A DNA stretch of 64,000 bases from Marvania coccoides (taxonomy: Eukaryota; Chlorophyta; Trebouxiophyceae; Chlorellales; Chlorellaceae). The notes under the pieces are model-generated. The model saw nothing but the letters and a program-made list of their open reading frames with translations, was not told where the DNA came from and ran no database searches. The stretch lies in assembly GCA_963854735.1 (NCBI GenBank), contig OY978106.1, forward strand, positions 868,001-932,000, written 5' to 3'. Both the position numbers and the translations under genes were made by a program. Positions 10,629-21,867 of the stretch are shown here, in pieces. Every line of letters starts with the position of its first letter. Positions within the stretch are counted from its first letter, which is position 1.

Positions 10629-11164
10629 ATCGATTCGGGTCCTGGAGGAGGTGATAGGGTCCTCCGGCAGGCCTCCGAGGCGGTGGCTTTGTTCGCTCGA
10701 AGGAGAGGCGATGGGGCCGATAGGGGGTTAAAATTGGAAGCTCTGGGGCCATAAGCTTATAACTTGGTGCGTATCAAGGGGGAATGGCTTAAATTGAGTT
10801 GCATCGACAGACTTTGTTTTGAAATCCTCGAACTTTGCGCCTCGTGAGGTTGACCAGGCGAAAATCGAAAATAAAATGATTTTTGGCAAATGCTGGGGGA
10901 ACGCTTAATATTAAATTGTGTGTATACACATATATGCTTTACTGCAGCATTGTTGTACATTTCTGGCGCCTGCCTGAGCAACGAGCCTTGGACGGGATGA
11001 CAGCAAGCTCTTCATCAGCCCTCTCACTGTTGCTTCAGCTTTGAGCCTCAAAATATAGAATCGATTATTATTAAACGCATCTGATAAGGAAACAGCCCTG
11101 ATCTACCTCATCTAGGCGGAAATTGCCAACAGCGTTTTCTGCCACACCATTAATATTTCTGCAA
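10629..11164. other. Divergent spacer between phosphatase and metallophosphoesterase
   Basis: The left part (to about 10752) is GC-rich and open on the minus strand in a frame different from the phosphatase; it may be 5' UTR or an unrecognised exon. The rest is AT-rich with no recognisable coding sequence and should hold both promoters. Confidence 0.45.
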
Positions 11165-12396
11165 ATGAAGGTCTATGGTGAGTTTTGCCCATTGTTTTTA
11201 GTATGTAACATTTTTTTTTGTTTTTCGCACCGCTGTCTATTGAAAATAGCGATTTAATTTTGTTTTCTGCCTCCCGTCCGACCGTCTTCTCCCTTCAAAA
11301 ATATACAAAACAACGCATCATCCTATGCAGCTGTGTCCGACCTTCACACCGACTACAAGGAGAACATGGCCTGGGTGGAGGCGCACTGCGCTGAGACCTC
11401 CCGCCCTTACGACGCTCTCATAGTGGCTGGAGACGTCAGCGACGATCTCGAGCACCTCCGAGAGACGCTTACGCTCCTAAAACACGCGTACGGCCACGTT
11501 TTCTACACCCCTGGCAACCATGAGGCGTGGGTGAGAAAGGCAGAGAGGGCGCAGCACGACAGCCTGGGCAAGCTGCATAAAATAAACGACCTCTGCCTGG
11601 AGCTGGGGGTGCATACCGGCCCCGTCAAGCTGAGCGAGTGCCTGTGGGTCATCCCGCTGTGGAGCTGGGTGAGGAAGCAGCTTGAAATAAAAATTATAGC
11701 GCTATCGCTGCACCCATTTCTCTCGTCTTTCATTCAAACGGCCTTATCCTCTAGACATAGTCTGATCAGTACCTAGAAATTGCCCTGCAGTACCACGCCA
11801 GCTGGGATCGTGAGCCTGACGTGCCTGGAGCCATTCCCATCGAAAAAGTGATGATGGATTTTCACGCCTGCTCCTGGACGTCTGAGCCTTCACTCAAAGC
11901 CTCAGGTGACGACTCTCTGGCCCAATATTTTGACAGCCTCAACGACCCTGGATTTAAAACTGTGGTGGAAAGCATCACAGCGCAGCGCAAAGCAGGCGCC
12001 GCCCCCGCCGTTGTTTCTTTTTCGCACTTTCTTCCGCTTCAAGAGCTGCTCCCTGAAAAGCGGTGGCTGCACCACCCCAACTTGGCCAAGGCCTGCGGCA
12101 GCGACTACTTGGCGGCGCGCGTGGCGGCGCTGGCGTCAGAGTGCCACGTGTACGGCCACACGCATTTCACGCAGGACATAGCGGTTGGAGGAGTGCGCTA
12201 CGTGCAGTGGCCGCTGGGGTATCCTCGAGAAAAAGCGAGGAGGAGGGACGGCGGCGCGAGGTGGGAGCCGCTGGCTGTATGGGACACAGAAGCAGGGCTC
12301 ACCCCGCAGCGCAGGAGCTACTGGGGGGATTTCTACAGGCAGAATGAGCGCCAACCGGAGGTGGTGACGCCCGCAGCTTGGACCACCACCGGCTGA
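11165..12396 (+). CDS. Calcineurin-like metallophosphoesterase
   Basis: Exons are 11165-11177, 11331-11668 and 11791-12396, giving 318 residues. A 13-base first exon (ATG AAG GTC TAT G) is needed to supply MKVYAVSDLHTDY, the normal start of this fold. Metal-ligand motifs are SDLHTD (D, H), VAGDVSD (GD), TPGNHE (GNH), SFSHFLP and VYGHTHF (GHTH). The order and spacing fit the calcineurin-like (Metallophos) family, length is typical, and no targeting signal is clear. The substrate is unknown; related plant and cyanobacterial proteins are unspecific phosphoesterases. A TGTAA motif, the usual green-algal polyadenylation signal, occurs about 30 bases after the stop. Confidence 0.87.
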
Positions 12397-13210
12397 GATT
12401 TTTCCAGCTTGTCTTATACTTGAATTGTAAATTAGGAAATGTGCGCTGAAAACTAAGGTTACAAGAGAGAAGAGAGTAGACAGGGTTGGGTCTAGATGGT
12501 GAGAGAGTGTGGTTGGGCTGCCTCCTTGCCTGATCAGAAACATAAACGACAATTAATTAGCTTGGCGTCTGCACTTTCTTCCACAACCGACTAACTTCGC
12601 ACACATTCTTGTGTGAAATAAAATACCCTCCTATCGAAGAAAAACTACTGCCTATTCCTTGGGGGAAAATAAAGATAGATGCAAAAAGAAAAGAAAAGAA
12701 ACACAGAGCAAAGCATTACGATTTTAATGCGTACGAAAGAAAGAACATGGGCGCGACAAGGCAAGGCTGCAAGCCGGTCTTTTCTTTTTCTCGAAAGAAA
12801 AATTCAAGAAAGAGGGGGCTGAGGTGCCTCCATCCCAGCTGTTGGCTTGCAGCCTTGCCGGTGGCACGGAAGGATGCAAGTCTCAACAAATGCGACACAC
12901 GCCGAGTCATTGATAAAGGTTCAATAAATGAAACTACGGGTGCGCCCACTCCTGCAAAAACGCTCGAAGAGGAACTAGCAAACAACCACTCAGAAAGACT
13001 GGGGAAAAAGAAAATATTTTATAGATATCTGCTCTCCAATCGTTCATTAATAATTTTTTTCCATCGCTATGCTAAGAGGTTGTATTGCTGACGTTCCTAT
13101 GGCGCTGTACACATGAACATGAATGGGGCGCTGTACAAGAAATAAAGAAGAACGGGTGCAGAAAAATAAAGAAAAAGTCGAGAAATATGTAGAGAAGGCT
13201 TCACGCTGCT
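12397..13210. other. Convergent intergenic region, no gene seen
   Basis: About 800 bases between the 3' ends of the metallophosphoesterase (+) and FtsZ1 (-) genes. It presumably contains both 3' UTRs. A 160-codon open frame on the plus strand at 12609-13091 has AT-rich, Lys-rich composition and no recognisable motif, so I do not call it. Confidence 0.45.
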
Positions 13211-15214
13211 CTAAGCGATCCAGCTGCGGCCCAGGAAGCCGCCCGCCGAGCCAGCGGCTTCTCGGCCTGCCTTGGGGGATGGGGGCACTCCGTTGCCGTT
13301 GACGCCGGTCACCCTGATAGGCTCAGGCTGCAATACAGCGAGAAAGAAGAAAGCAGGAATTATCAGTTAACAATAAGAAAAGGCAAGCGAATGATACATG
13401 CTTTCTTTGAAAAGCACGGCGTTTTCGCTGACTTAATGCATGTGGGAAAAAAAAGTAGAAAGCAAGGCAGCATGGGGCAAATTTCATTTCTGCCGCAAGT
13501 TCTGAATTTTCTTCATGTGAAAACTAGGCCCCCCCCCGCCCCCCCCCCCCATATACATCATACGAGCGTACCGTGGCGGCGGGCATCTTTCCCGACAGCA
13601 GGTTCTCTTCAAAGGTCTGCGCGAACCCTGTGGCGATGATGGTCACGTGGATCTCGCCCTCGTAAGCGTCATCAATGACGGCGCCGAAAATGACGTTGGC
13701 GGAGGGATCGGCCAGGGAGGTGACCACCTCGGACACGCGGTTGACCTCCGCCAGGGTGAGGTCCTTTCCTCCGGTGATGTTGTAGACGATGCCGGTGGCG
13801 CGCTCGATGGAGCGCTCAATCAGCGGGGCAGAGGTGGCGGCCTGCAGAGAGGGTGGGACACAAAGACATTTAGCCTTAGTATTTTTATTATCAGCGTTAT
13901 TTCAGCATTCCTCCTAGTCTATTATTTTATTTAAAAAATAGCGACAAAAAACGAGCTGCGGAAATAACAATAAAATTCCTCGGCCTTTCAAAATTTGCGC
14001 TCTTCTTCTCATTTTTGGGGGGGCTTCCTTTCCAAACTTAAAGCGCAATCCAACGCGTGCAGTTTGTACACAGTGACTCACCATGGCGGCCTCCTCAGCG
14101 CGGTTCTTGCCCGACGACACGCCCACGCCCAGCATGGCCGTCCCGGAGTTGCACATAATGGCCTTGACGTCCGCAAAGTCGACGTTCACCAGGCCAGGGA
14201 TGGTGATGATGTCGGAGATGCCCTGCACGCCCTGGCGCAGCACATCATCAGCCAGGAGGAAGGCGTCCTGCAGGGGAGTTGACTCGCCCACCACGTCCAG
14301 CAGGCGGTCGTTAGGGATTACGATGAGGGTGTCGACGTTCTTGCGCAGGGTGTCGATGCCGTCGGTGGCCTGGTTGGCGCGGCGGCGCCCCTCGAAAGAG
14401 AAGGGGTAGGTGACCACGCCCACAGTGAGGACGCCCATATCTTTAGACAGGCGAGCGACAACGGGGGCGGCGCCGGTGCCGGTGCCGCCGCCCATGCCTG
14501 CGGTGATAAAAACCATGTCGGCGCCGCCCAGCGCGGAGGCAATCTCCTGGTGGCTCTCCTGGGCGGCTTCCTCGCCGAGCTCGGGCTTGCCACCCGTGCC
14601 TGAGGGGAAATGAAAGGGGAGGGAGGAAGGGGGTCAGAGAGGGTGGAAACTGTGTGTGAAGGGGTTTGGCGGGCGAAATTTATGGAAATTGGGGTCCTTA
14701 CAAGGGGGTGGGAGAAAAAAAAATTCAAAACATACCGAGGCCGCGGGTGAGGTTGGTGCCGATCTGCAGCTTGTTCAGGGCCTGATGGTTCTCGAGGGCC
14801 TGGGCGTCGGTGTTGACGGCCCAGAACTCCACACCCTGCGGACAGAAAAAAACAGATTTTGAAATTATCGTTGCACAAACCTTTTGGTGCTGGTCACAGT
14901 CATCGCGGCGGCAGCAAGCCCGTCCAACCCACCTGAAGCCCGCTGCTGATCATGCGGTTCACAGCGTTGCCACCGCCACCGCCCACGCCGATGACTTTGA
15001 TGCGAGCGTCCCCACCCACAGGGCCGTAATTGGCGTTGGAGTAGGACGCGCGGGGCACTGCGATGAGCATTCGCTCCTGACGAGCAGCAGGGGAGGGCAC
15101 AGGAGCGCAGATGCGGGGCAGGCGGGTGCCAGCGACATGTTTGGTTGAGCCGAATCGCAAGGCACCGGCCTTGAGCGCCGGTTGGCGCGTATACAGGTTG
15201 AGCTGCATCTCCAC
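13211..15214 (-). CDS. FTSZ1: Plastid division tubulin homologue FtsZ1
   Basis: Stromal GTPase that forms the chloroplast division ring. Exons in transcription order are 14933-15214, 14736-14835, 14082-14599, 13572-13841 and 13211-13327, giving 428 residues. The first roughly 60 residues are a plausible transit peptide (basic, Ser/Ala-rich, [11 protein letters not shown]). Then come [18 protein letters not shown], the tubulin signature [15 protein letters not shown] (about residues 161-175), [14 protein letters not shown] and the T7-loop region [12 protein letters not shown]. The sequences [15 protein letters not shown] and [16 protein letters not shown] match plant FtsZ1 rather than FtsZ2. 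The tail ends GFLGRSWIA and lacks the FtsZ2-type C-terminal core motif. A C-rich run (plus strand) lies in the last intron. Confidence 0.94.
13529..13550. repeat. C-rich run (9 C, G, CC, 10 C)
   Basis: Nine C, one G and twelve C on the plus strand in the last FtsZ1 intron; the transcript would carry a G-run close to the 5' splice site. Confidence 0.85.
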
Positions 15215-15560
15215 AACTTAACTCGACTTAATTCAGTACAAAAACTACAGCCAGGCCCAATTTTTTGCCTTTGAAAATTCAAAATTTTCCTGGAAAGGGA
15301 GAAAAATAGGAGAATTTTCCCTTGATTTTCAAAATGTTTATCTGAATGTTTTCTCGTTAATTCAATGTTTTTCTGAATGACGTTTTCTGACGTTTTCCTC
15401 GGCATGCACGGTGTATTTTTAGTCCAAGTATCACTGAGAAGTAAAATCTGAAAAGAAAGAATGAAAAAAGAAAAAGAATTGTGTTTCATTGGCGGCATTC
15501 TTTAACGCCCCAAAGGTAGGCTCAATCAAAGGATAGTATGCTCTGCAAAACGCTGCTGGT
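15215..15560. other. Spacer upstream of FtsZ1
   Basis: 346 AT-rich bases between the FtsZ1 start and the 3' end of the rhodanese gene, both minus strand. It should contain the FtsZ1 promoter. No coding signal seen. Confidence 0.5.
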
Positions 15561-16526
15561 TCAGGGGTTCGCGATGGTCCACAAGAACCACAGCAAGTCC
15601 AGCGCCAGCACCACGCCAAATGCCTTGAGCACGTTCTGATAGCCGCCGGCGAAGCTGCTGCCGCTCTCCTGCTGCACCTCGGTCCAACCCAGCGCCGCAG
15701 ACAGGCCGCCGATGCCGCCGTACCGAATGTCCTTTCCTCCCACGGTGGGAAGATCGCCAGGGGAGGCGGTGTCCAAACCGCCGTTGATCCATGCAAGTGA
15801 AGGGTAGCCAGCGCGAGCCAGACCCTCGCAGGCGGCCAGCGAGCGCAGTCCCTTTTGGCACACCACCACCACGCCCTTGGCGTCCTTGGGCACCTGCGAC
15901 GGCAGATAAAAAAATGTGGAATTTATTTGAGAACAACATAATTCAACATGCGTTTTTTTCCTTCTTCTCAAGGAAACCAACCCACCTTGGCCTGCACTTC
16001 GTTCAGGAAGTTGACGTTGGGCTTCATGTGGGAGCCCCCCAGCCACCATCCGCCCATGCCCAGCGCCGTCGCCTGCTTGATGAGGTTGTTGATGCTGGCC
16101 TCGTCGTCCACAACAAAAAGCGGCACCTCAACAGCATTGGAAAGCTGCGCCTTTTCGATCTCGTTGGGCGGGCGCACGTCCAGAATGACCCAGCCGTCCG
16201 CCGCCAGCGAGCCAGCGTCCTTGGCAGTGACGTTGCGCACCTGGCTGCTGCGAGGGGCAGTCTGGGCTCCGCCCTGAGCCATAGCGACGATTGAGGAGGT
16301 CAGGCGAGGGGTGGAGGTGGGGTGACGGGCGGCGCGGCGGGTGGGAGCCACGACGACGGCCTTGGAGGCCGCAGCACGCCGGGCTGTGAGAAGAACAGGG
16401 GAGATGTGTTGAAATTATAAGATGAGGTGAAAGAAGGAGTTATTTGGGAGTAGGTGGTGGCTCACCCAATGCAATCTTTGCTGTGCTGGGGCAGACAAAG
16501 CCCTTGGATGCCACGGAGACCGCCAT
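15561..16526 (-). CDS. Chloroplast rhodanese-like domain protein
   Basis: Exons in transcription order are 16466-16526, 15986-16383 and 15561-15893, giving 263 residues. The N-terminus (MAVSVASKGFVCPSTAKIAL, then an Arg/Ala/Ser-rich stretch) is a clear transit peptide. The rhodanese domain starts near VTAKDAGSLAADGWVILDVR and its active-site loop is CQKGLRS with cysteine present. A C-terminal membrane segment (FGVVLALDLLWFLWTIANP) suggests anchoring in the thylakoid, as in plant rhodanese-like proteins of the STR/TROL-related group. Whether it is a sulfurtransferase or a structural rhodanese is unknown. It is head-to-head with CtpA. Confidence 0.85.
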
Positions 16527-16726
16527 TTGGGTGCGATGAAGTGGGTGTGAAGGTGTGAAAATGGGACAAAAAATCTCGAGCGTGGAGGCTGGGGCGTTTG
16601 CAGATGGATATGGATGGCAACACTGAATTAACAGAATTAAAATTGACGCCCAAAGTACAGGGAAAACCAGAGAAATGGCACGCTCTTATCTGAGGATTTC
16701 GTTCCGCTCTTTTTACCGCTTTTTCC
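16527..16726. promoter_or_regulatory. Putative bidirectional promoter, rhodanese / CtpA
   Basis: The two genes diverge from this 200-base spacer (up to 330 bases if CtpA starts at 16856). Both products are thylakoid proteins, so coordinated expression is plausible. This is an inference from layout; no factor-binding site is identified. Confidence 0.35.
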
Positions 16727-18394
16727 ATGATCACCCACGCATTACCATTATTTTTTTCTTCTCAACAATCCAGATACCATTGCAAACGTAGACGCCCCGG
16801 CATCGTCCCTCCAGTCTCCACTCGCCAATCACATTCAATCTACACCACACTTGATATGCGACTTCCTGGCACGACGCGCTCCTGGGCGCACCAGCGCCAG
16901 ACCCCCACACTCTCAGCACACCCACCACATCGCCAGTCTCCCTCCCCCGCCAGAGCATCACCACCTCTTAAAGGAGGAGACGGCAGCCCCACTCCCTCGC
17001 CCCCCACCACCGCTGCAGACGCTCGCACCCGCCTCGTCGCCTCGTTAGCCGCCGCCCTGTTGGCTGCCACCCCTCTGACCGCCCCGCCCCCCTCTCTGGC
17101 GGTCACCAACGAGCAGCTAGTATTCCTGGAGGCATGGCGAGCGGTGGACCGAGCCTACGTGGATAAAAGCTTCAACGGCCAGAGCTGGTTCAAAGTGCGC
17201 GAGGACGCGCTGAAAAAGGTGAAACTCACCAATCGGGAGGAGACCTACGCCGCAATTCGGGCGCTCCTGGCCTTGCTCGGAGACCCCTTCACCAGGTTTT
17301 TAGCGCCGGAGCAGTACGGCGCGCTGCGCCGAAGCACGTCTGGCGCGGTGACGGGCGTGGGTGTGGAGGTGTCTTTCGCCAGCGAGCGCGGCGCTGCGAG
17401 CCCCCTGGTGGTGATAGCACCGGCTCCTGGTGGGCCGGCTGAGGCCGCCGGCATCCGCACCGGGGACGAAATTTTGGAGATTGACGGGCAGGCCACCGCG
17501 GAGCTGTCGCTGTACGCTGCTGGGGGGCTGTTGCAGGGGCCAGAGGGCTCGGAAATCACTCTGGGAGTGCGATCAGGTGGCGAGGGGGCAGCGGTGAGAG
17601 CAGTGAAGCTCGTGCGCAGACAGATTGAGTTCAACCCCGTGGATTCCGCGCTGTGCAGCACCAGCGGTGAGTTAGCAATGGAGAATTGCGTTTTTATGAC
17701 GCAACCAATTGAGAGCGTCTCTCATTTTTTACGTACTATTAAATCTTAATAAAATATGCTAAACCCATTTTTCTTCACTTTAACAGGTCAATACGCGCCT
17801 TCAGATCCCAACGCCAAGCTCGGCTACGTCCGCATCGCCACATTCAGCAAGCAAACTGCCGATAAAGTCCGCTCCGCTCTGACAGACCTCAAAGCCGCAG
17901 GCGCAGAGCGGCTGGTGCTGGACGTGCGCAGCAATGGCGGAGGACTATTCCCGGCGGGGGTGGAAGTCGCGCGCATGCTGATTGGGCGAGGAGACATCGT
18001 GTTAATTGCTGACAGCAATGGCGTGAGAGATATTTACGAAGCAGACGGCAACACGGTGGACACTTCCACGCCGTTGACAGTGCTGGTGAACCGCGGGACT
18101 GCCAGCGCGAGTGAGGTGCTGGCGGGCGCGCTGAAAGACAGCGGCCGGGGGCAGTTGGCAGGCGAAAACACTTTTGGAAAGGGGTTAATTCAAACGCTGG
18201 TGGAGCTGTCGGACGGGTCAGCGGTGGCAGTGACGGTGGCCAAGTACCAGACGCCGGCTGGGGTGGACATCAACAAGATTGGAATCGTCCCAGGCATTAA
18301 ATTGGATGCAGAGGCGCTGGCAGCATTGCCGCTTTCCAGCAAAGGTTTCTGCAAGTATGGGGCCACTGACGCTGCCCCCAAGCTGTTTGGCTGA
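16727..18394 (+). CDS. CTPA: Carboxyl-terminal processing protease CtpA (thylakoid lumen)
   Basis: Serine protease that trims the C-terminus of the D1 protein of photosystem II, allowing assembly of the manganese cluster. Exons are 16727-17666 and 17787-18394, giving 515 residues from the first ATG; an in-frame ATG at 16856 would give a shorter transit peptide and is an equally good start. A bipartite signal is visible: a basic Ser/Pro-rich stretch, then hydrophobic LVASLAAALLAATPLTA ending near SLAV. CtpA N-terminal helices follow, then a PDZ domain (GVGVEVSF to GIRTGDEILEIDG) and the catalytic domain with NRGTASASEVLAGAL (nucleophile Ser, about 419) and GENTFGKG (Lys general base). TGTAA occurs after the stop. 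Confidence 0.93.
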
Positions 18395-18757
18395 ATGACT
18401 GTTGAACCATTTTGTTTTAAACATGTTGTTGAAGGAGAAAGAAAGAATGCATGTTGTAAACGGAGAAAGTCACAAGAGGGGCGGGGGCAATTGTCAAGGA
18501 CAGAAAGAGACGGGAGGGAAGCTCCGAATTCGTCAGGAATCGCGGTACACGTGGTGATGATGCATTTGATTTTTTGCGAGATTGGAAAAATTAAATTAAA
18601 TTATAGGGAATTTTGATGGGTAAAAAAAAGTATTTGCATGGGAAACAAAAATAGAAAGCACTGGGGAAAATAAAACACGAGCAACTGTTGTTTCCTCTTT
18701 ATATGTTTTTGATGTTTCTTCTTGTGTTCTGTCTGTTTTTTCCCCATTTTCTCGCTC
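18395..18757. other. Convergent spacer, no gene seen
   Basis: Between the 3' ends of CtpA (+) and the coiled-coil gene (-). Contains a TGTAA near 18454 and AT-rich sequence typical of 3' flanks here. Confidence 0.45.
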
Positions 18758-20598
18758 CTACTCTGGCAGGCGGGCCGTCATGATGGCCTCTGCCGCCTCA
18801 ATTTTGCTGCGAATGGAGCGCAACCGCGCCATGGCTGCAGGCGACGGCATGGACCTTAACACCGGCGACCCTCCCTCCTTTCCACCGCCGCCAGGCATGC
18901 CAGGCGTGCTGGCTTCCGGAGCAGCAATTCCATGCCGCGCCGATAATTTCAGAGCCAGGGGAGAGCCTTCAGGGTTCCTCAGTCGCAGCACTCCGTCGTC
19001 CGTTGTGCGCGCCGACCTCGAGGAGCTGCCAGCTTCAGAATGCTCCCCCGCGAAGCTGCCCACCGAGAACTCCGCCGCAGGCAACGCCGGAGATGCTGCC
19101 GGCTCAATTTCGCGTTGTATTGCCAGTGCCACGGTGGGCATGCGCAGCGCGGTGGCTGCCGCCTTCATCAGCTGCACCACCGCAGCTCGAGTCTCTCCCA
19201 GCACCCCTGCTGTCGGCACTTCGCTGGCTCTGCCGTTGCTGTTGATATTCAACGTTGCTTGCAGCGCTGCGGTGAGGGCTTCCAGCTCTTGCACCTCCGC
19301 AATGCGGGAGGCGGCGGCGGCTTGCGCGCGCGCCACCGCCGCCTGCAGCTGCTCCGCCTGCTGCGCGAGGCGGTGGCGGCGGTGGCCAAGCTCCTGAACT
19401 GCTGCGATGTTGCGCAGCAGGGCGCCCTGTTGGGCGGAGATGGAGGCCTCCAGGGTGGAAATCTGGGCCTGCGAGAATGAGAGGGATAAAGTGAGGTAGG
19501 AGGAGAAAAATTCCCCTCGAGTTATAAAAAAAAATGACCAGGCGAAAACTGTATGTGTTTCTATGCAATGGAAACTCAGTATAGACACGTAAAAATGGGG
19601 AGAGGATTCCTTCTTACCTCCATATGGTCCTGTTCGTGGGTGGCTCTGCTGCTTTGCTCCGTCAGCGATGCCTGCTGCCGCTCGTGCTGCTGCCGCAGAG
19701 AAATCATGGGAGGCGAAAACGCAGCGACGGCGGCGGGGGGGGCAGCAGGAACGGTTTCTGCGACAGCCGCCCCTCTCTCCTCCTCCTGGGGCGCAGGAGA
19801 GGCAGCAGGGGAAGGGGATCCCGGAGGAGAGGCGGCAGCGGCAATGGGCGACTCTGCTGCCGCCGCTGCTGCTGCTGCTGATGCTGGGAGGACAACTGGA
19901 GAAGTCATTGCAGGTGGTTCTGAGTGCGCTGGAGGGGCGGCAGCAGGGGTGGGAGACACGACAGCAGGGTGAACTGCCAGCATGGTCGGTTTTTCAAAAG
20001 ATTGCCCCAACGGCGATGAGGATGGCTGCGCATGGGTGGAGGCGGAAGTGGGACGCGGAGCATTGATTTGGATGTGCATTGGGTCGGGTCGTTGGGCGCC
20101 GCGAGGGGTTTGGCTGCCTCCACGAGGAGTGAGGAGGGCGTCACGGTAGGAAGACCCCCTGGGCGTCATCAGCGGCATTTCGGGGCCACCGCCTGCAAGT
20201 CACGGGTCGAACGGGGTTTTATGGATTTTATTCCGGCAGGAATGCATGTCGAGAATTCGAATTTGATCGAACTTACGCATTCCCATCTTATGCGCGTGGC
20301 TGGCGAGAGGACCTGCCCAGTTGCGCGCCGTCGAGGCTCCACTTGATGAAGATCGAAGGTTGGCCATGCGATCCCCACCTCGACCGCGTCCTCCACCCCT
20401 ACCGCCCTCGATATTCAAATGTGATAGGCTAAACCTTCCGGCAGCAGAGCTCGTGGGCTTCTGGTTGGACGCGGCAGGGCGCCCGCTGCGCTGTGACTCC
20501 GGACCATGATGCTGCGGGTCCTTCTTCTGTTGGGGTGAAAGCTGCGAAAGGCTCCCTAAGTTTAATTTCGGGACAAGGCCCTTTTTGCGGTCCCCCAT
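18758..20598 (-). CDS. Unknown low-complexity protein with central coiled coil
   Basis: I do not recognise a family. Exons in transcription order are 20277-20598, 19618-20192 and 18758-19468, giving 535 residues with continuous phase across both introns. The N-terminal part is basic and Gly/Arg/Ser-rich (GGRGGGRGRGGDR). It is followed by repeated TPRG motifs (LMTPRGSSYRD, LLTPRGGSQTPRG), possible phosphorylation sites, and a long Pro/Ala/Ser-rich stretch. From about residue 280 to 370 it is a heptad-like coiled coil (RQQHERQQASLTEQ, then ISTLEASISAQQGALLRN to ASRIAEVQELEALTAALQ). The C-terminal third is again low in complexity, ending in a short helix. It could be a cytoskeletal or scaffold protein; that is only a guess. 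Confidence 0.7.
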
Positions 20599-21014
20599 CG
20601 CTGCTGTTATTTTGATGTCAATGTTATTTTGATAAAATAAAATAATAATAAATACGTTACGAGTAAAAACAACAAAATAAAAATTTCAAAAGAAGGGCCA
20701 TCAAAGCAGTTGACCTGGGCTCAACTTGCTGTGCAAGAGAGAAGAGCTGGAGGTCGGGCGGTAACAACAATATGCGTGCCCGGTCCAGCGTGCAAAAGCC
20801 TGCATATGGCCTGCCCTGGATCTGTGCTCTCCATCGGCAGTGGCCAAGAGTACGCAATTTTTGTCTCATAACAGGGCCATGCAGCTGATTTAAAGGATGA
20901 ACCCCAACAGGTGAATCTGACACGCGTAGCTCAAGTATGGATATTAAGAATAGCTCACCGAATTCAAATTTATATGGGAATAAAAAATTCGAGTTATGCC
21001 CCAAACCAAACATT
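20599..21014. other. Intergenic, no gene seen
   Basis: AT-rich upstream flank of the coiled-coil gene, with a moderately GC-rich patch around 20700-20900 in which I recognise nothing. Confidence 0.4.
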
Positions 21015-21415
21015 AAGGTTTCAAGGTTTCAGGTTTGGAGGTTTGGAGGTTTTACATATGGTTGTAACGTCTACTACCAAGGTTGGTGCAAGCCGACGTG
21101 CCACTCACCCCGCCACAGTAAGGCGGAGTGCCCCCTTCCATCCGTGGGATCAACCTCAGGTACTGGGGGCGTACGGATACAGCATTACGCCGATACCGCA
21201 CCGTCGCCCACAATGTAAGACTCTGGCCCCTGTCTTCCTGAGTCCCCCAGCGGCGCGACCGACATGAGTAAAAGAAAGAGGGGAAAAAAATGGGGAAAGC
21301 AGGACTCTCCGGACGGCAAACGGCCCGTCCGGTTTGGGGTTCGCGCTTGGGCAATGCTGGCCCGCCCAGCACCCCTCCCATCTACAGCGGTCACTCAACC
21401 CCTGGCTCAAGGCTT
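21015..21415 (-). repeat. SINE-like dispersed repeat, copy 1
   Basis: Read on the minus strand, this block is the same sequence as 35452-35856 on the plus strand, with substitutions and small indels but co-linear throughout. Shared landmarks are GGGGTTGAGTGACCGCTGTAG, GCGAACCCCAAACCGGA, the GTCCGGAGAGTCCTGCTTTCC block, GGGGGACTCAGGAAG and ACTCCGCCTTACTGTGGCGG. It ends TATGTAAAACCTCC followed by AAACC-type short tandem units (21015-21055 on the plus strand). The U4/tRNA-like segment present in copy 2 is more degraded here, but TGAGGTTGATCC is kept. Short open frames in it are not called as genes. Confidence 0.8.
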
Positions 21416-21867
21416 TAGAAACAGCATACAGAAAAGAGCGATGTTTTAATTAAATGAGAAAAGAGCAATTGGGAAATAGAAGAAGAACTTTATGATTGAA
21501 AAAATAGCTCGACTCGACGGTGACAACGTAGAGCCACCAAAGCCATTTGAAAACCACTCGAAGGAAATATAGAAATGACTGTTTGGAACCGCAGCCTTTT
21601 TGGCTCGATTTAAATTCCTTAAGCTGTGTGCATGGCAAATGTAAATTGACGGCAAATAAGAAAGAAGAAGAAGAAGAAAGAAAGCAATAGCAAATATACA
21701 TCAGATTATTATGTCTTCGTGTTTAGGAAAGCAAGTGTTGATTTATTGTCATTTTATGAGAGGGAAAATGGTTGCAGGCCAAATAAAAATTCAAAATTTC
21801 GGTGCAGCGTTTTTGCGCTGCAATCAGTACGCTTTGGTACTACTCCAAAGAGGGGGAAAACTTGAGA
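21416..21867. other. Intergenic, no gene seen
   Basis: AT-rich sequence downstream of the secreted glycosidase gene. Contains a purine-rich GAA/AAG stretch at 21659-21684. Nothing else recognised. Confidence 0.4.

Noticed and set aside
12609..13091. Plus-strand open frame of 160 codons
   Set aside because: Composition is Lys/Arg/Asn-rich and typical of translated AT-rich spacer, no splice-consistent extension, and it lies between convergent genes.
21052..21449. Short proteins in the dispersed repeat (such as a Cys/Trp-containing 84-codon frame), also seen at 35455-35848
   Set aside because: Present in both repeat copies only because of shared ancestry; copies differ by frameshifting indels, and no motif is recognised.
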